DNA of 64,000 nt from Puffinus mauretanicus (GCA_023333565.1 JAJKFH010001865.1:2914001-2978000), one strand, 5' to 3'. Shown: positions 1 to 14,779, counted from the stretch's first letter. Notes: a model not told the origin generated them from the sequence alone. Numbers and translations: made by a program.

Positions 1-83
1 GTTTAGTTGGCTGGTATTTTCTAGACATCTGAGGTCTCAGGCCCTATTTTTCTATTAAATAATGTCTAATAATAAATGTCTAT

Positions 84-95
84 ATACACACACAC
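84..95. repeat. Short (AC)n run
   Basis: A short alternating AC tract follows tatat. It is a minor simple repeat with no apparent association. Confidence 0.8.
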
Positions 96-1948
96 TTTTT
101 TAAAATCCCTGTTCATATTTTTTTGCTGTTCTCATACAAAGGCTAAAAATTACGGTTTTAGTTTAAACATAATATTTTCATGGTTCATAAGAAAATCTGT
201 ATTAGTTTACATTTTTGGCAACTTTCATTATACCCTAGTGATTCCTAAAGTCCATGTACTTTCCTGCTGGTGAGAGATACTTTCCATAAAATAACACAGT
301 ATAAAAATAGTAATTATTAACTCACTGTGATGTATTTTGTTAAGGTGCAGAGAGCATATTCAAAGGACTAAATTTATTCAGTGTCCAGTTTTGTGGCCAT
401 ATTTTCCAATTTAAAATTATTAAGTTGCAAAATGTACTTTTTAACTAGTATTAGAAGTTCAACTAATGAGAAAGACAGGAGCTAATCCTAGTTAGTCGTA
501 ACAGCACCATATCCCTCATGTCTGACAGAAAACTACAGTTCAGCTGACTGAGGATTTTAAAGGGTCTGTGCACTGCAGAAGGGTTATACTTTGAAAACAA
601 CTCTAAAAATCAGTTCAGAAACTCCAGCTCTTTGCTCTGACATGTTATCGAGGTTGATACCTGCATAAAGTATTTTTGAAGGCTACTGAAATTGTGTATT
701 CAGTATACTGACGCAAAAGAACTTTTCGTATCTTTTTTTCCAAAGGGTGCCCGAGTTGTCACAAATGTGTAGATTCAGCGAATTCTAAATAACGCACGTA
801 GGAAGCCAGGCTGATACGCCACACACATGCATAGTTCTGCTCAACTGAGTACCTTTCTGAGAGGGGTGGGGGTATGATCTAGAAGATACCTTACATATAT
901 ATAAAAGACTCAGCAGTCGGAAAAGGTTAGCCACTGATATGGTGAAGTTAAACTGGTCATTCTTCACCCAGACTGCCTGAGTTTAAGACTCCAGCATTGC
1001 GGATGAAGGGCAATCCAGCCCAAATTATGGAAATTATTCCTCAAAGCGAACTTTAGGTCCTGCATCCCTTCACTGACTATAGATGCAGATACAGAAGAGT
1101 GGCACTTGTTCACAACAGGTGCTTAACTTTATGTCCCTGAACCATACTGTTCAGGAGCTGCTGCCACAAGTCTTCCTGGAGTAAGGAAGCCTAACCTATT
1201 GACTAGGCTAAGGAAGGCTTGTGTCTTTGCAAAAGATCCCTATGTCTTGCTGCATTTAAGATGGTGTTTGTGCAGGACCATACGTGCCCAGGTTGTGTGT
1301 GAATCTGTGGGAAGAGTATATGCATAGTAGTGTTGCGGGTGGGTTTGCAGTGGCTATTTAAGATTGATGAATGTACTTTTGTCTTTTTGTAGAATTCATG
1401 TCAAGAAAGAAATGGAATTTAATTTCTTTAATGCTTTTAGAATCTCTCAGGAATTATTTTCTCCACCGAGTCCCTTTTGAATGTCCATATCAAATTTATG
1501 TATTCTAAGGTTGGAATATATTAATATTTTTTCAGTATATATTTTTAAAAAACTGAGAACGTTTACAATTTGATATGCCTGTCTTTACAAAACCCTTATT
1601 GACTAGCAGAAGCCCATAGACACTTACAGAACAAAAAGACATAACAGGAATAGATAGTTCTAATAGTATGAGATGTGCATTTCACAGAACTATACCCTAT
1701 AATGTATTTTATATTTCACCAAAAAAAAAGATGAATGTTGATCAATTTTCTGTACATATTTAGCTCAGACAACTTTCTAACTGTTTTTTAAATTGTTTGA
1801 AAAGATATCTACCAAAAATTATGTTCAGAGGCATCTCATGTAACTTGTTACTTTGAAGTAGAAAGCAGAGCCACAAGCAAGAATACAGAGCAAAAGACAA
1901 TACTGGTGATCTTGCACATAAAAATTTCACTCAGAGATCCAGAGCAAG

Positions 1949-2022
1949 TAGTAGTATATCCATTTCACAGATGGAGAAATGCATACGCAGGAAGAAGGTA
2001 CGTCAGCCCAAATTCTAGCTTT
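1949..2022 (-). repeat. Possible MIR-like ancient SINE remnant
   Basis: TATCCATTTCACAGATGGAG followed by AAATGCATACGC..AAGGTACGTCAGCCC resembles the reverse complement of a MIR-type core (CCCATTTTACAGATGAGGAA..). It is short and diverged, so chance resemblance is possible. Confidence 0.3.
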
Positions 2023-5000
2023 TTATTTCCTTTCCCCTGGCTTTCAGCTTGGATGTGTACTTCAATTTGTAGTTGTAGGGTCTACAGAACAGCGCACGGT
2101 AAAGTCAAATATTAAAACAGATTAAACAGGGCAAAACAGTGAAGATTGTGAATGGAAGCTCTACATTAAACTGTGCAAGACAACAGTGCAGGAGACAAGC
2201 TTTAAAGGAAGTTTTGATTATTAGCAGGACAACATTATGAGAAACAAAGGCAAATGCTGTGAATTAATGCAGTGCATTTAACTAGAGCTCTGAAAGGCTG
2301 TACCTATCTTAGTGTTTTGATCAGTAATTGAAATGACAACATCAAAATCCATGTTTAGCAGAAAATAATCTGCTACCTTCCTATCAGCAGAACTTTACAT
2401 GCTTCCCTAGTAATAGTAATGGCACATTGTCATCATAGACTGTGCAATTCTCACAAGTAAAAGCCCAAAGTCAATAGCTTCATCAAACTGAAAAAGAAAA
2501 AATAACTTGATAGGTTGGACATATATACTAGAAATTGTACGCTCATAGCCTACTAATGAAAACAGAGACCTTGCCACAGATTTTGAGAGAAGCAGAAGCA
2601 GACCCGAACTGTTTTAACTGGAACAATAAAAAGAACAAATACCGAACTATCACTTATATTCATATATTGTATTTCACTTCTCGTATTCCAGGTTCCTGGC
2701 CCTTTACTTAAAATATTTCCACTGCTCTAATTTTTCTTCCCCTTCTTTCTTTTATAACTACTTTGTTTGGACATGCTGAATAAGTTATTCTTATCTATTG
2801 ACTTCAGTCTATTAGGCAAATTCTGAACATGCCAAAACGACTCATACAGATTGAGTTAGATAATGCGTCTGGTATCGTATTTTGCAGAACACTTAGATTA
2901 CACATGTAATCACACACATACTGTGATTTAGTTTTTGAAATATATTCACTTTAATATGGTTTCCAAATTCAAATGTTTTCCCCCCAAAAGCATATGCCGT
3001 TTAATCTACTGATCTTTATGTCAAGCAACTTCGAGTACAAAATGAGTATTGTATATATTTTATATCATATCAGAACCAACTGGCTTGAAAATTTCTCCAG
3101 GGAGAAATGAGGAAAAAAAATCCCTTGAAATAAAATAATTCTATGAATCTTGTATGATTCTTAATGAAGAATCTTTCATAATGATCTCATAACCTAGGTC
3201 ATGTTATTTCTGAAATGATAAGCCTATACACTTAACTTTGCAAGCAGTAAAAATCTAAGCCAAAGGTAGTAAATCGTCAGTTCCAAAACCTGAATTCCTG
3301 AATGAGCCATTATAATAAAACTACACTTGCAGGAATGAGGGAAGAATATAGGATGTGTTTCATCTTTTAATACCTAGCGTTGAAAGAAGAATTGCTCTTT
3401 TCATACCACAACTTGTATTTCAGAAGTTAAAATACTCCAAGGGCATGAGGTCAAAAGTCCCAACAGGTAGTTATAGCTATGCACTTAACACACCAGCTCA
3501 GATAGTAGAGTATTCTATATTTGGGGGAAGAAGAAAAAAAGGCCAATCTACGCTTCTTTTTACATGTTGAATTTCCATGTAATTAAGCAGGAAAGATTTT
3601 TTTTTTCAGTTTTTCTTCTTTTATCCCTTTATTTCTGTAAAATGCATTACCTTTCCATCTTACAACATTTCAAAGAACAAAACCATCAATATCATGCGTT
3701 GCCTGAACAATTCAGTGCAACTACTCCTTTCTGTTCCAGCCAAGGCAAAGCAACCTTGGGAAGCAAAAGCAGCTTTGGTAGCACCCAAATAAACTATATC
3801 CAGAGACAGAGAAAGCAACTGTGGCTCCCCAAACACAAATTCAGCTTGGAAAAGGCAGTAATCCAAAGCATCAATGAAAAGGAGGTAAATACCTTGCCTC
3901 TGCAACCCAGTTCGCAATTTCTAGATCTTCTAAGTATTGCGAGAGAAGATCCTGTCTAATCCCTAAACTGCCAATTCTTCCTCATTACTGAACAGGAAAG
4001 TATTTCAGCCACCCCCAAAATCCAATTCCTCTACTTTTCACTACAAATACATCTTCCATTTTGAAACTCAAATTCTTCCTATTATTTGCATTCTTTTGGA
4101 GTTCTTTGTGGGTATTGCTTAGACTTAGCTTCCTCTTATTCTTAACATTTCTCCCATCCTCCCTCCTGTTATTTTTTATATGCCTGCAGGCTAGACTGGA
4201 AAGGCACTGTACTGCTGAGATTTTCAGTCTGAAATACTTCTGCAAGGCTACACCTTCGAGCAAGGCATTCAGGCAGCTTGATAGCATGCCCTTAACAATA
4301 GCAGTTATTAGGAGCTACATTGCAAGTGCTCATTTTCAGTTAACAGTCTGTCTAAGCTCCTGTAAAACTGTTAAGTTATAAATCACTTCACTCTGTTGTT
4401 ATAAAAAAGTGGTAGCGCACAATTAGCAATATAATTATAGAATTATTGCGCTCCACAAATTATACAGCCAGGCCCCCAACACACATAGCTGCAGGGCCCC
4501 AGTGCAGCCAGGAGATTTTTTTCTTCTAAAGCAACAGATGTGTCAAGATGTATTAGAAAGCTTTTTCTATATGCATGATCTTGGGGCTTTTCTCCCTTTT
4601 TTTTTTTTCTTTTGCTGCCAAATCTGTTTTATCTTTTGAAATGTCTTCTCTAAGAAAACATACAAATCAATATATGATTAAGAGATAGCTAAAGGCAGTG
4701 AAGTTTAGGTTAGGACTCAAAAATTTAGCAAGCCTAGCTTGCATCTTGAAGTGAAGATGCTTGTGTGGTACTCAGCTAAGAGCCAAGATGTGAGCACATG
4801 CTGAAAAACAGCCCTTCGTTACAGAGGGAAGCCGCAGGCCAGCTTACTTCTTTTCTCAGAAGAAATCCCTCCAAACAGAGAACATGTACAACTTGCTCTG
4901 AAGAAGAATGGAGTGACTTGCTGACACCAGTGCTGCAGCTAAGGACACCATTTTCTCCAGAGCAGGGCCCACCAAGCCTGCCTGCCACACACTGGCTGCC

Positions 5001-5786
5001 ATAAGACAATAAAATACGGCACTTTTCCCAAAAGTTTAGTTAAGCCTTGTTAACTGAAAAGGGTCTCGAGACAAAACTGTTGGCTCTTTTATATACGTAC
5101 ATAGTTAAAATGTGCAGCAGCACCTGACTTCTATTTGCAGGAACATGAACGCAGGTAGGCAGACAAAATTAACGAACAGACCTGCAAGAAAAGTCAGAAA
5201 TTGGTTACCTTTCACAAAAACTGACATTTCCAGGAAGGCATCAGGATCACCTGAGTTATCTGTTCACCTAAAATGGTTTAACACACAACCATGGCCCTAA
5301 TCACAATTTTAACATAGCAGCAAATATTCTAAAACATGATCCAGTCTTTCCCTTTATAATAGGGCATGAGGGAAAAAAAAGTAATCCTTTCTTTTTTTGC
5401 CCTGACATGGTCAGGCAGCTGATGAAATCTATGCTCTAATAATTAAAGAGTGGGAGTCACCAGGATGGGTTTGCGTTCTCCAAGAGCAAAAAACAAAAGC
5501 AGCAGCTGCCGCATCTGAAGCGCTTTCGGTAACTCCCCGTTTGAGACATGATGATATTTTTGGGGAACTTGAGGCAGGGGAGAGAGAGCAAAAGGAAGCT
5601 GTACAAAGTAAACAGCATTGCAAATGTGCCTAGGGAGACAACAGGTTAAAATGCAGAAGGATTTCCAGGCTGCAGTGGATCTACTTCGGTCAGAAGGCAT
5701 CCTGTCTCACTGTGTGGGTTGTTTTCGACATAGCTGCATGCTATAATTAGTCTGATAGCTGTGCACTTATTTTAATGAGTAGCAAA

Positions 5787-5830
5787 GCAACTGCTGGAGT
5801 TGCCTATAGCAACTGCTAGAGTTGCCTATG
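5787..5830. repeat. Tandem duplication of a 22-bp unit
   Basis: GCAACTGCTGGAGTTGCCTA-TA at 5787-5808 is followed directly by GCAACTGCTAGAGTTGCCTA-TG at 5809-5830, with two differences. Each unit contains a GCAACT..AGTTGC inverted repeat, so each could fold into a small stem. Confidence 0.9.
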
Positions 5831-8739
5831 GACTGGTGTGTCAGCCTATAAATTACAGTTCTATTGCCTACACTTTGGAGTTATAAGTCCTAAAGACCTT
5901 TCTCTGCAATTTGCTAATTATTGCAATTTTGATAATTTTATATGACCACCTTTTTACCAAACAAAAAATATATTGAAGAGTTTTACTAGTTTAAACTGGC
6001 TCAGCAGTTAAAAAGAAAAGCATTTAGCACTTCCACCATGCTTTTCAGCACGTGAGTGCTGACTGAACAAGCGGGTATCCAACTGTTCATTTAGCGGACT
6101 GCTCTGCAGAGGAAGGGCAGTCTCACAGAAATGCGTACACAGATGATGAAGAGATAATTTTATTAAAAGGATGCGAATTCTCAGATTGCTCCTCTTCCAG
6201 ACGTTTGCTATTTTTTCTCATCATTTTTGGCAACGCTTGAAGAAAAGTGGCTTCTTCGAGTGGCTCTCCCTGGCAGTCCCTGCAGTACGGTGGCACAGCC
6301 CTGCTCCTGCAGCGAGCCCCTGAACAAGGAGCTCAGGAATCTGCTCTTCTCCATCAAACCCTTGATGACCTTCACCTGCCCTCGCTTTCTGCAGTTCAAG
6401 CTCTCATCACTCTGGCACCCCCCGTATATATTTGGTCCCTGACTGAACGAAGAACACACGTCATGGGTATGACTGGGCCCCAAAGAGAGATTTGAGAGAG
6501 GTTAGCACTCTGTTTCAGCTGTGGACATCTATTTGAAAAAGCCAACCCTAATGTGCCCCAGACACTTGTATTGTGACTTCCTATTTAAACCTTATCAGCT
6601 TTACCAGGATCCAAAATAGAAGACACCAGCCTTACTAACACCAGCCTTAGCACTCCGTGGTGTTGAGCTGTGACTCCATCACTGCCGAGGGGTCAGGCAG
6701 CAAGACCGAGTTTTCCAGTGAGCAAATCTAGACAGACTGCCTGCACCACTACCACGGATACCCTGGCACCTGCTTTCCTCCTCTGGCTTTCTGGTTCTCA
6801 AATATTCATCAAATTAAAGGTCAGTAGTACAATGCTCTGTGTCTAGAACAAAGAAAGAAAAGCACATCATTGAACATGTATATCCAGAGCTAACGAGAGC
6901 TAATTCCCTCTTAATTAACACCTCACCACTCTCTCCCCTCATCAAAAAACCATCAAGGAACTGACGTCCTGCTCTTGCCAATTCTTATTAAATTATCTGG
7001 AAGCTCACACCAAATTATCACAGTGGCTCCATCTGGTCATATAAACCGCTCTCTCCAAGTCCTTGCCCTCTGGATAACTCGTTCCTACTGTGAGAAGAGA
7101 GGCAGCCCATCTGACACGGCCGTGGTAGGGTGCCTAGTCGAATAGTTTCCAGCGTCAGTGTACCCTAATAAACACCCACAGTCCCAACTCCCTGGCACTG
7201 GGTACCAGGGTGAGCTGTTAAACCCTGCCCAGCACCGCAAAATGCAAGCAGAGCCATGTCTGACTCACAGTTCTTCAAGTCCTTTTCAGCGCGTATCTAA
7301 GCATCGGGGAGTCTCTTTGAGGAAACAGCTATTCATAATTGTTATTACTTTCCTCTTACAAAATTCCAGTATAGAACTATGGATGCACAGAAAGTTATAA
7401 AGGCAAAAAAACCCATGGGTGGATACTCCATATCCAGCAGGAGGAATACTACTTCTGCGCTTAGGCAAGAAGACTGCCCCCAAGATCACGGGAGAAAAGA
7501 CAGGATCGGGATCATCTAAACCCAGGTATGGGTTGGAGCTTGGATTGCAGTATGTGAGCCATGATCCCATCCAACTGCGAGGGAGTGACAGTGGCAGAAG
7601 GAAGGGCAGAAGGGAAGGTTTGCTCTACACCTTTCCAGCTCCCACTAGTCTAGATTTTCTAGTTTTTCCTTGTAGAGCAGAGATTAAAAGATGAAGAAAC
7701 CCCAACAGTTCCTGGTGCGTTGTGTAAGCACTTTAACTCTTCTAGCAATAACAGTAAAAAACCCCTTAGAATTGCAGTGTTGTTTGCTTTTCACACTGCA
7801 CTTCAGTAAAGATTATTCATTGTCAAGATTAATACTAACTAAACCAGACTATTTAGTTGTAAATCAGAAAAAAATGGTCATTATCTGCAAAAGGCTTTGT
7901 AACTTCTTCCTACGTGTCCTTTCCCACACACAGTTTGAGCTGCTACATGCCTGTCTCTGTGAGCCGGGGGATAGCCAGCAAAATCCCCACAGCTGGCTGC
8001 TGCGCAGGCATGGGAATGCAGGAGAACTCTGTACCTCCTGATGAGTTAGTTAAAAAAATAAACCTAGGTGAACTGTGATTTCAGTTTTTGCCATGCATTA
8101 TATTACTCCTGGCTAAAAACTTTTTTTTTTCCACTAATTACCCCAAAACGTGTTACTTTTAGATTTTATTTCAAAATAGTGAAGCTGAGAAACACTTTAC
8201 TATTAGTCTTTCTAATTAATTAAACATGGTAGAAATCCTACTTCTATTGGAAAATTTGGCCAATAAATTAAATAGAAGAAGGTGCCAAAACTATATTTAC
8301 CTTTAAAAATAATGAATCAGTCATACACACTGCAAAAAATGCTGGGAGCTTAAATTCTCTTTTCATAGCTTGTATCTTCAGTCTGCAACATCAGGTATGA
8401 AGAAAAACCTAAGCCAACTCCTCTGCCCTCTGTCCCCTCCCAGCTTTCATCGTTATTTATTAAAACAGCATATAAGCAAAACCGCACTGAATACTCTTGC
8501 ACTTAGATTTTACTGAAAGGATCTGGAAGATAAAACTGATTCAAAACATGAGAGACAAATCTACACAGAAATCTGTTAGAATCTCTCCAGCCCAAACCCA
8601 GAAACACACATGAATTAATTTTTTTCGTAAGTTTTTGAAGAACTGGATTAAAGTTACATTTCATGGTCTCTCATTCCCATCTTTGCTGGATATGGGCCCA
8701 AGCCAAGACTGCAGGTCCAGTAAGCCCTCACCTGTAGTG

Positions 8740-8799
8740 AGAGCAAGTCCAAATTCCCACACTGGGCCAGTGTGGGAATTGCTCAATTGCACTTGCTCT
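8740..8799. repeat. Long imperfect inverted repeat (hairpin)
   Basis: AATTCCCACACT at 8752-8763 and AGTGTGGGAATT at 8769-8780 are perfect complements around a GGGCC loop. Outside an asymmetric internal loop, AGAGCAAGT at 8740-8748 pairs with ACTTGCTCT at 8791-8799. In total 21 bp of stem form a hairpin of about 60 nt. It could be a miniature transposon core, an extruding palindrome or a small-RNA-like hairpin; sequence alone does not decide. Confidence 0.85.
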
Positions 8800-9539
8800 T
8801 AGCTCCTTAGAAAACCTCAGTGACCTAACCTTTGGAAATTATCAATTTACATCTAAACCTGCACTTTGAACTCGCATTTTGCATCAGTAATCTCTCAGAT
8901 TAGCACCAGACCGTGCAAGAGGATAGTTTGAATGTGTTTTTCTTTCAAGCTGGGTAGCTTTCGCAACTGGACATATATGCCTATGAAACTGGGATTAACA
9001 AATGCTGCTGCTGCTGGTTAACATCAAATCATTGGCCATTTTGCCTCATTAAATCTCTTCTCTCCAAACCCAGATAGGAAACACAGTCAAGGAGGACTCG
9101 AAAGCATAAATATAAGCTAATTTTGAGTAAGAGGAAAAAAAACATATGAAAACGCATAATTATATGAAGGAAATTAGTTTTTAAATTGTCGGTGATTTCT
9201 AAAGAGGTTAACAATTCCTTTTCAGATTTTTCACCCTCTTTCTCTCCTATTTTAAGAGTAATCTAAAAATCTCAGAAAGAAATTTTAGAAATTTGTAGAA
9301 AGCTCACTTTTCAACTCAAGTCTGAAGGGAGATGGGTTTTCATTTAATGTTTTTGTGACTTCTTTCTTTCTACGAAAAAGTGCCAAATATTCGCTTCCCG
9401 TATTAGTTACCAGCGTTTGAAGTCCATCTGTAAGTTGGTGTCCAGCAATGTATGAAGGGAGAAATTCGCCCTGAAAAAGTTCAACTGAAGCATGCAAAAA
9501 CAGAGGTCAAATTAAAGCTCTGAGATGAGTATTCCGGAA

Positions 9540-9800
9540 GCTCTATGTTTTGATATGAAAGTGAGACTTAAATGCCACAAAATATGATAAATTTATTTGT
9601 TTGCTCTGTCACGGCCTTGCCAATTTTTCAAAGCTAATTTGTAAAACCATTTTGTTTGTGGCCAAATTAATTTATTCCAATTACATTAGAAGAGCACAAG
9701 AGCGAGAGCTGAGCTGACATAATACATTCCTTTAAAATGACAAATAAAACTGCCTGACTGAAATTCACTCTCAGGGAAAAAAAAGGAAGTTGTAAGGAGG
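9540..9800. promoter_or_regulatory. Candidate conserved non-coding element
   Basis: Complex AT-rich sequence with AAATTAATTTATTCC, CCAATTACATTAG and TTTGCTCTGTCACGG. It lacks repeats and coding similarity. This is listed only as a plausible regulatory block. Confidence 0.22.
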
Positions 9801-12800
9801 GAATGATATCTGCATCAGTGCTTAACAAGGATGAACGAGTTCCAGTGGGAAAATAAAGGAACGCTTCCTTTTCCAAAGAGAAACTAAAGCAGAGTAATTT
9901 GCTTTGATGTTGATGGGAAATTACTGTATGCTTTTAAAAAAATGGGACCTAATAGACTGCTACTCGACTGGAATCGCAACGGTCTGAATGAGAGGAGAGA
10001 GGTGTATGTGAGAAGAGGGGATGGGCAGAAGAGGTCATACACGTCAAAGCACAGACAGGGTTGCCCCCAGTGATGTAAAAAGGAAACGGACAGCTGAGGT
10101 TCAAATCAGTTACCCACTGGATTTCATGGCTATTGTTTTTAACACTTTGTAAAGATTATTTATTTAGTGTTAATTAAAAAATTCAGCTCTAAGGGGAAAA
10201 AAAAGCAGAGTAAAATTAATGTCTCTATAGAGATTGAAGTGGCCCATTTGGAATTTCAAAGGCAGGAAATTCATGAAAACTATCATACAGTGGAACTGTC
10301 AAGCATTCATTAGTATCAGCTACTTAAGGAAAATGTTCAGTATTTCAGAGGCGGAGTCTGCCACTGACTGCTACTCACATTTAATGGTAACTTACTCAAC
10401 AATTCATGTCCATGCACTCAATTGGACTACCTAGTATGTGAGGTGCTATTAATGAAAATCTTCTCTTTATTACCACAATATATTACTAAGTGCTATAACT
10501 AAGTACACACTGTAGTATGGACTGTACACTACAGACTCAAAAGACAAAACTGTTGCCAAGCTTAATATCTATGTGGGGTTTTTTAATTTAGAAAAGAACA
10601 GCAAACAAGCAATAATGAATAGGATTATAACACCAAATTGTTGTTATTTTTATTAATAAACTATCAATTTGATCCATTCTGACAACCATGAGTTACTGCT
10701 GGTTGATCAGTGTGGCCTACAGCTCCTCAGATGACAGAAGTGAAGCTGGACTGAATTCTGCCTCAGCCAAAGAGCAGGATGAAACCTTACATTAGTTTTG
10801 CTTTTTCCTCTATAATTAACTAAAATAATTCTGTTGCTGTTGTTGCCATTCTTCTTTGACCAGCTCACCTTATTTTAGTATATTTCTCTTTCTAGCTTGC
10901 CTTTGGTTAAGGATATCATTCTGACCCCTATTACACATAAGGAGGGGCCAAATAAAAAGTTATTTGCCCCATATTTGCTACTTGTGCTGTATCTCAAGGC
11001 ACGGCATGATCCAGAATACATACGAAGTGCTGTCAGATGCAAGATGCTAACGGCACCTCTTCTCCTCGGTGAATGAGGATGGTCTTGGAGTCCCCCCACT
11101 ACTTCCCTTCTTGAAGGAAGGAGGAGCATCTGTCGGAACTGAGCCCATGTTTTGCTGATTTAGTGGAAGCAGACTATGATCCCTGAATTCCTTTCGCAAA
11201 TCCTTTACATTACATTACCTGTACACTTCTTTGATCTACCACCTCCACGGGAACAGAGTACCCTCAGCTTACCAGCATCGCCTTCCCTCGCTTCAACCCA
11301 GGTTTAATGACAAATGCATAGGCATTTTTAGAAGGACTGTCTACTTCGCAAGATTTAAAGAAGGGGTTTTAGATACCAGCACAGAAACAAAAGATAAAAC
11401 AGTAAATCGTAACTCAAAGAAAATCCTCAGCCATACTTAAGGAAGCTCCTGCCTGGTTCTTTCAGCTCCACTCTGCAAGAACTCCTATCTTGCCTCTCCT
11501 TGCTGTAGGTCCTGGGACCTTGAATTCAGAGAGACATTCCTATCTCCCCAGCTGCCTCCTATATTCTGGAGTCAGATTTTCCTACTGATTCAAGTGCCCC
11601 TTGACAATCCATCTAGCTCAGTTTTTCTGACTATTCAGCAGGATTTCTCTAGCCCCCGTTTGCACATAGCCATCCAGGAACACGTGATCTAAACATGAAC
11701 ACTGATGGGACTGGTCAACTTATGTGTTTGAAGTCTCTCTCCTACTCTCCTTATTCAGCCCTGCTGGCTGACTGCCTCCACCCAGTCCAGATTACTCTCT
11801 AGTCCACTAGAGATTACTAAAACACTCATATTAAATGTCATACAATGCATACATTTTGTCAAGCTTGTGATCTGGGTCCCTCGCCAACTTTCTGTGGAGA
11901 CCACACAATGCTTTCAAATATATGGGAAACACTCTAAGAAGTTAAGAAGAGAAGTCCAGCTCTACAGGACCACACCGAAGATCCATTTAATTCAGAAGCT
12001 GATTTCAAAGTAGTGAATATTTTGGAACAGCGTAAGAGACAAGGGCAAGCAGACAGAGATATTTCCCTTGCATATTCTACCAGTTCTTGGCACTGCACAA
12101 TCTAGGACTTCCTGAGCCAACGGTTGCATCAGCATCTTAATGTTTAATAGGCCTGGGTGGAGTTTCCTTCCATGAACTTGTCTCATTGCTGTGCCTGGAA
12201 ATGCTAGAAAGGCAAGCTCTCCCCTAGTCATTTGCTTTTTACTGGGGTTCCCATGACACAGAAGGCAGTGAAACCCATAAGATGTTTCAGCACTTCAGAA
12301 GATAAGTACCTGGAAGACAGACAGCTGGCTCAGCTTCAGTCTGGATGAGAGCTCAGTAGTGCTGCTAGATGGAAGAAAGCCTTTCAAGAGTAAGCCACAA
12401 GCCTGGAATTAGATTTTAACTGAATGCATCTGCCAGCCTGTGTTTACAAACCACTGCACATTCGAGGCAGCTTTCTCACCTGCCAGACACCCAAGCGATG
12501 GCACCCAAAAACTTTACCTAATGAGCAGATGCATAATTTCAGAACATGAACAGGAGTAGCCAACCTCATCCACCTTCACCACACCAGAGCTGAGCTCAGC
12601 AGAGGGACCAGTCATTGGTTTCAGACAGCCTACCATGTAAGGTTAAGGGTGTTGGGTTAAACAGTCTAATGATAATGGAGGTATAATCTACAGGATTAAC
12701 TACCAATTGCAGAATTGTTTCAAGAAGTGGGCAGCATGAGCTTGTAGTTAAAGATCCAGCTGATCCAGCTACTGAAGACAGTGCTGACTGACCCAAACCT

Positions 12801-13663
12801 GGCACTCCGCAGACCCCAAGGCAGAATATGCTGGCTGTGGTTTCCTCCATCCGTAAGAAGAGTCAGAGTCTCTGCACCTGTACAGCAAGATTCAGATTTG
12901 CAAACAAACACACAGCACAGACAATAAATGAGACAGTCCTGAAGGGAAGGGAGCATACAAATGCTCCTGAAGAAATGAAGTCTATGTGGGACCCCATTCC
13001 AGGAAGGAGGATGCATCTTTCCCTCTGTGTAGCTGCAAAAACATTTGTGGCCATAAAACAAGCCTGTAAATTGACTTAGCAGGTCATGCAAAAGCACTAA
13101 AAATATATCCTCACATTTCTGATGAAAACTTTTCTCCTAAGGCATACACCTTTTGGGAACCATGGTGGCACCTAGACACTCACAGACAGATTTCTCAAGT
13201 CACCGTGTGGGCACAAAGCCACAAAGCCTTAAGAGCTCGCTCTCAGATTCTGACAAAAATGCAGGAGGAGTCAAAGCCCCTGAAGGACTTGCCTGGAGTC
13301 AGAAAGGCTCAAAATCATAGGGAAGAAAAGCAACCCAGCTCCTCCTGAATTCCAGGCTAGTTCCCAATGTATGCAGTCCCAGGCTCTGCACAAAATTCAA
13401 GCCATATGAAGGACAAAGAATTACAAAACCTGAGACTAATGAAGATAAACCATGGACAACACTGGAAAGAGGAAAGTAAAGTGGATGTACATGGCATAAA
13501 CTCAACAGGGACAAGAAAATCACAGAGAATTATTTCTATTAGCACAAATAGATTAAATTGATGTATATTTGCACAACTCTTCATGAAAAATTGCTTGAGC
13601 ACATACTGTAATGCAAACCAAATGCAAAGGGAAATTAATTGTCAGACAAAAGCCTGTAGAAAA

Positions 13664-13703
13664 AAAATATAAATAAACATACATATATATACATATATGT
13701 ATT
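13664..13703. repeat. AT-rich ATACAT simple repeat
   Basis: AATAAACATACATATATATA followed by CATATATGTATTTTT is an AT-rich, partly palindromic low-complexity tract. Confidence 0.8.
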
Positions 13704-14779
13704 TTTAAAGGAATATTCTAGAGGTATCTCCTGGAAATCACATTTGAACTCTTCTTTCCAGACTAAGCTTCTTTGTGCTGAAGTCAAGACTTTAAAAAAG
13801 TTATGCTGTGAAAAGCAAACAAAGAACTCACCCGTAATATTTGATTTCATGGGTAGTTTTAATTTTATTTTCAGTCCTTTCACACTCCTGCTAGATGGGT
13901 GCATTGTCCTCCTAGCATTTATTCAACATCAAAATAAAATATCGTTTAGCTGCATACCAGAAATTGGGTGGAGTGCTCACCACATCTTTCAGCTTAGCTT
14001 TAAAATATTTGCAGAAGGAACCACTTGCTTGTATATATGGAAACTAAAATCCTAACATGTAGTAGGAGACTGTACAATACACTCAGCCACAGAGAAGCAG
14101 TCCAAGCATGATCCAAGCGATTGCAGGAGCCAGCTCGCTTTTCAGAGCACCAAGAGAGAGTGGTTATAAACAGTGTGGATTGCTGCTGTTTACACCTGAG
14201 TCTCCTAAGACCACCATTCTTTGCAAGGTTTGCTATCGGTACTGCTGGAGGAAGGAGGAGGACCAAGGGACCAGATTAACTCTTCATTCTGGTGTTTTAT
14301 CATCAAGGTAATGACATTGGCTTCCCCAGTATGCACCATTATGAAATACCGCAGACCTAAAATAAATCCGTTTAGGATTATATTGGGAACACCAAATCTC
14401 CATACTAAAGAATAAAATTACTGATGAAGATGGTCACAAAAGGGCTGACCCTGCATTCCCCCGAGCTCTCCTTCATATCAAAGGCCTTTGGAGGGTGGCA
14501 ATGCAAGAATGGATCCCAAGTGTAACCGATTATTTTCCAGTAATGGAAACTTTAAGCCCAATCCTAAAAAAGCACAGAGAGAGAGACACTGGTTTGGAAC
14601 AAATTCCTGTACTGCATCACCCCCCTACATATGAATTATTGCAGTGCCCTCATGGATATTTTTAATTCTCTTGTTATATAAAAACATATACATGCAGGAA
14701 AAATGGGAGGAAGATCCTCATTTTAGAGAAAGCATGCTGATTCCCAAAAGACTGGAAATGCACTTCAAGTGTAATTTGT

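Larger units (their letters stand above)
1..8739. other. Intergenic DNA, left part
   Basis: AT-rich single-copy sequence. Apart from the small repeats listed, nothing is recognised. The longest frames (3564-3959 plus, 131 residues; 7691-8041 plus, 116 residues) have no family similarity and no exon-like structure that I can support. Confidence 0.6.

Noticed and set aside
3130..3165. ATTCTATGAATC..ATGATTCTT as a CR1 8-bp tail repeat
   Set aside because: Only one degenerate unit is present and no CR1 sequence precedes it.
3564..3959. A 131-residue plus-strand open frame in the left intergenic part
   Set aside because: No domain, no promoter-like context and no splice structure that I can support; the opposite strand is also open over most of it.
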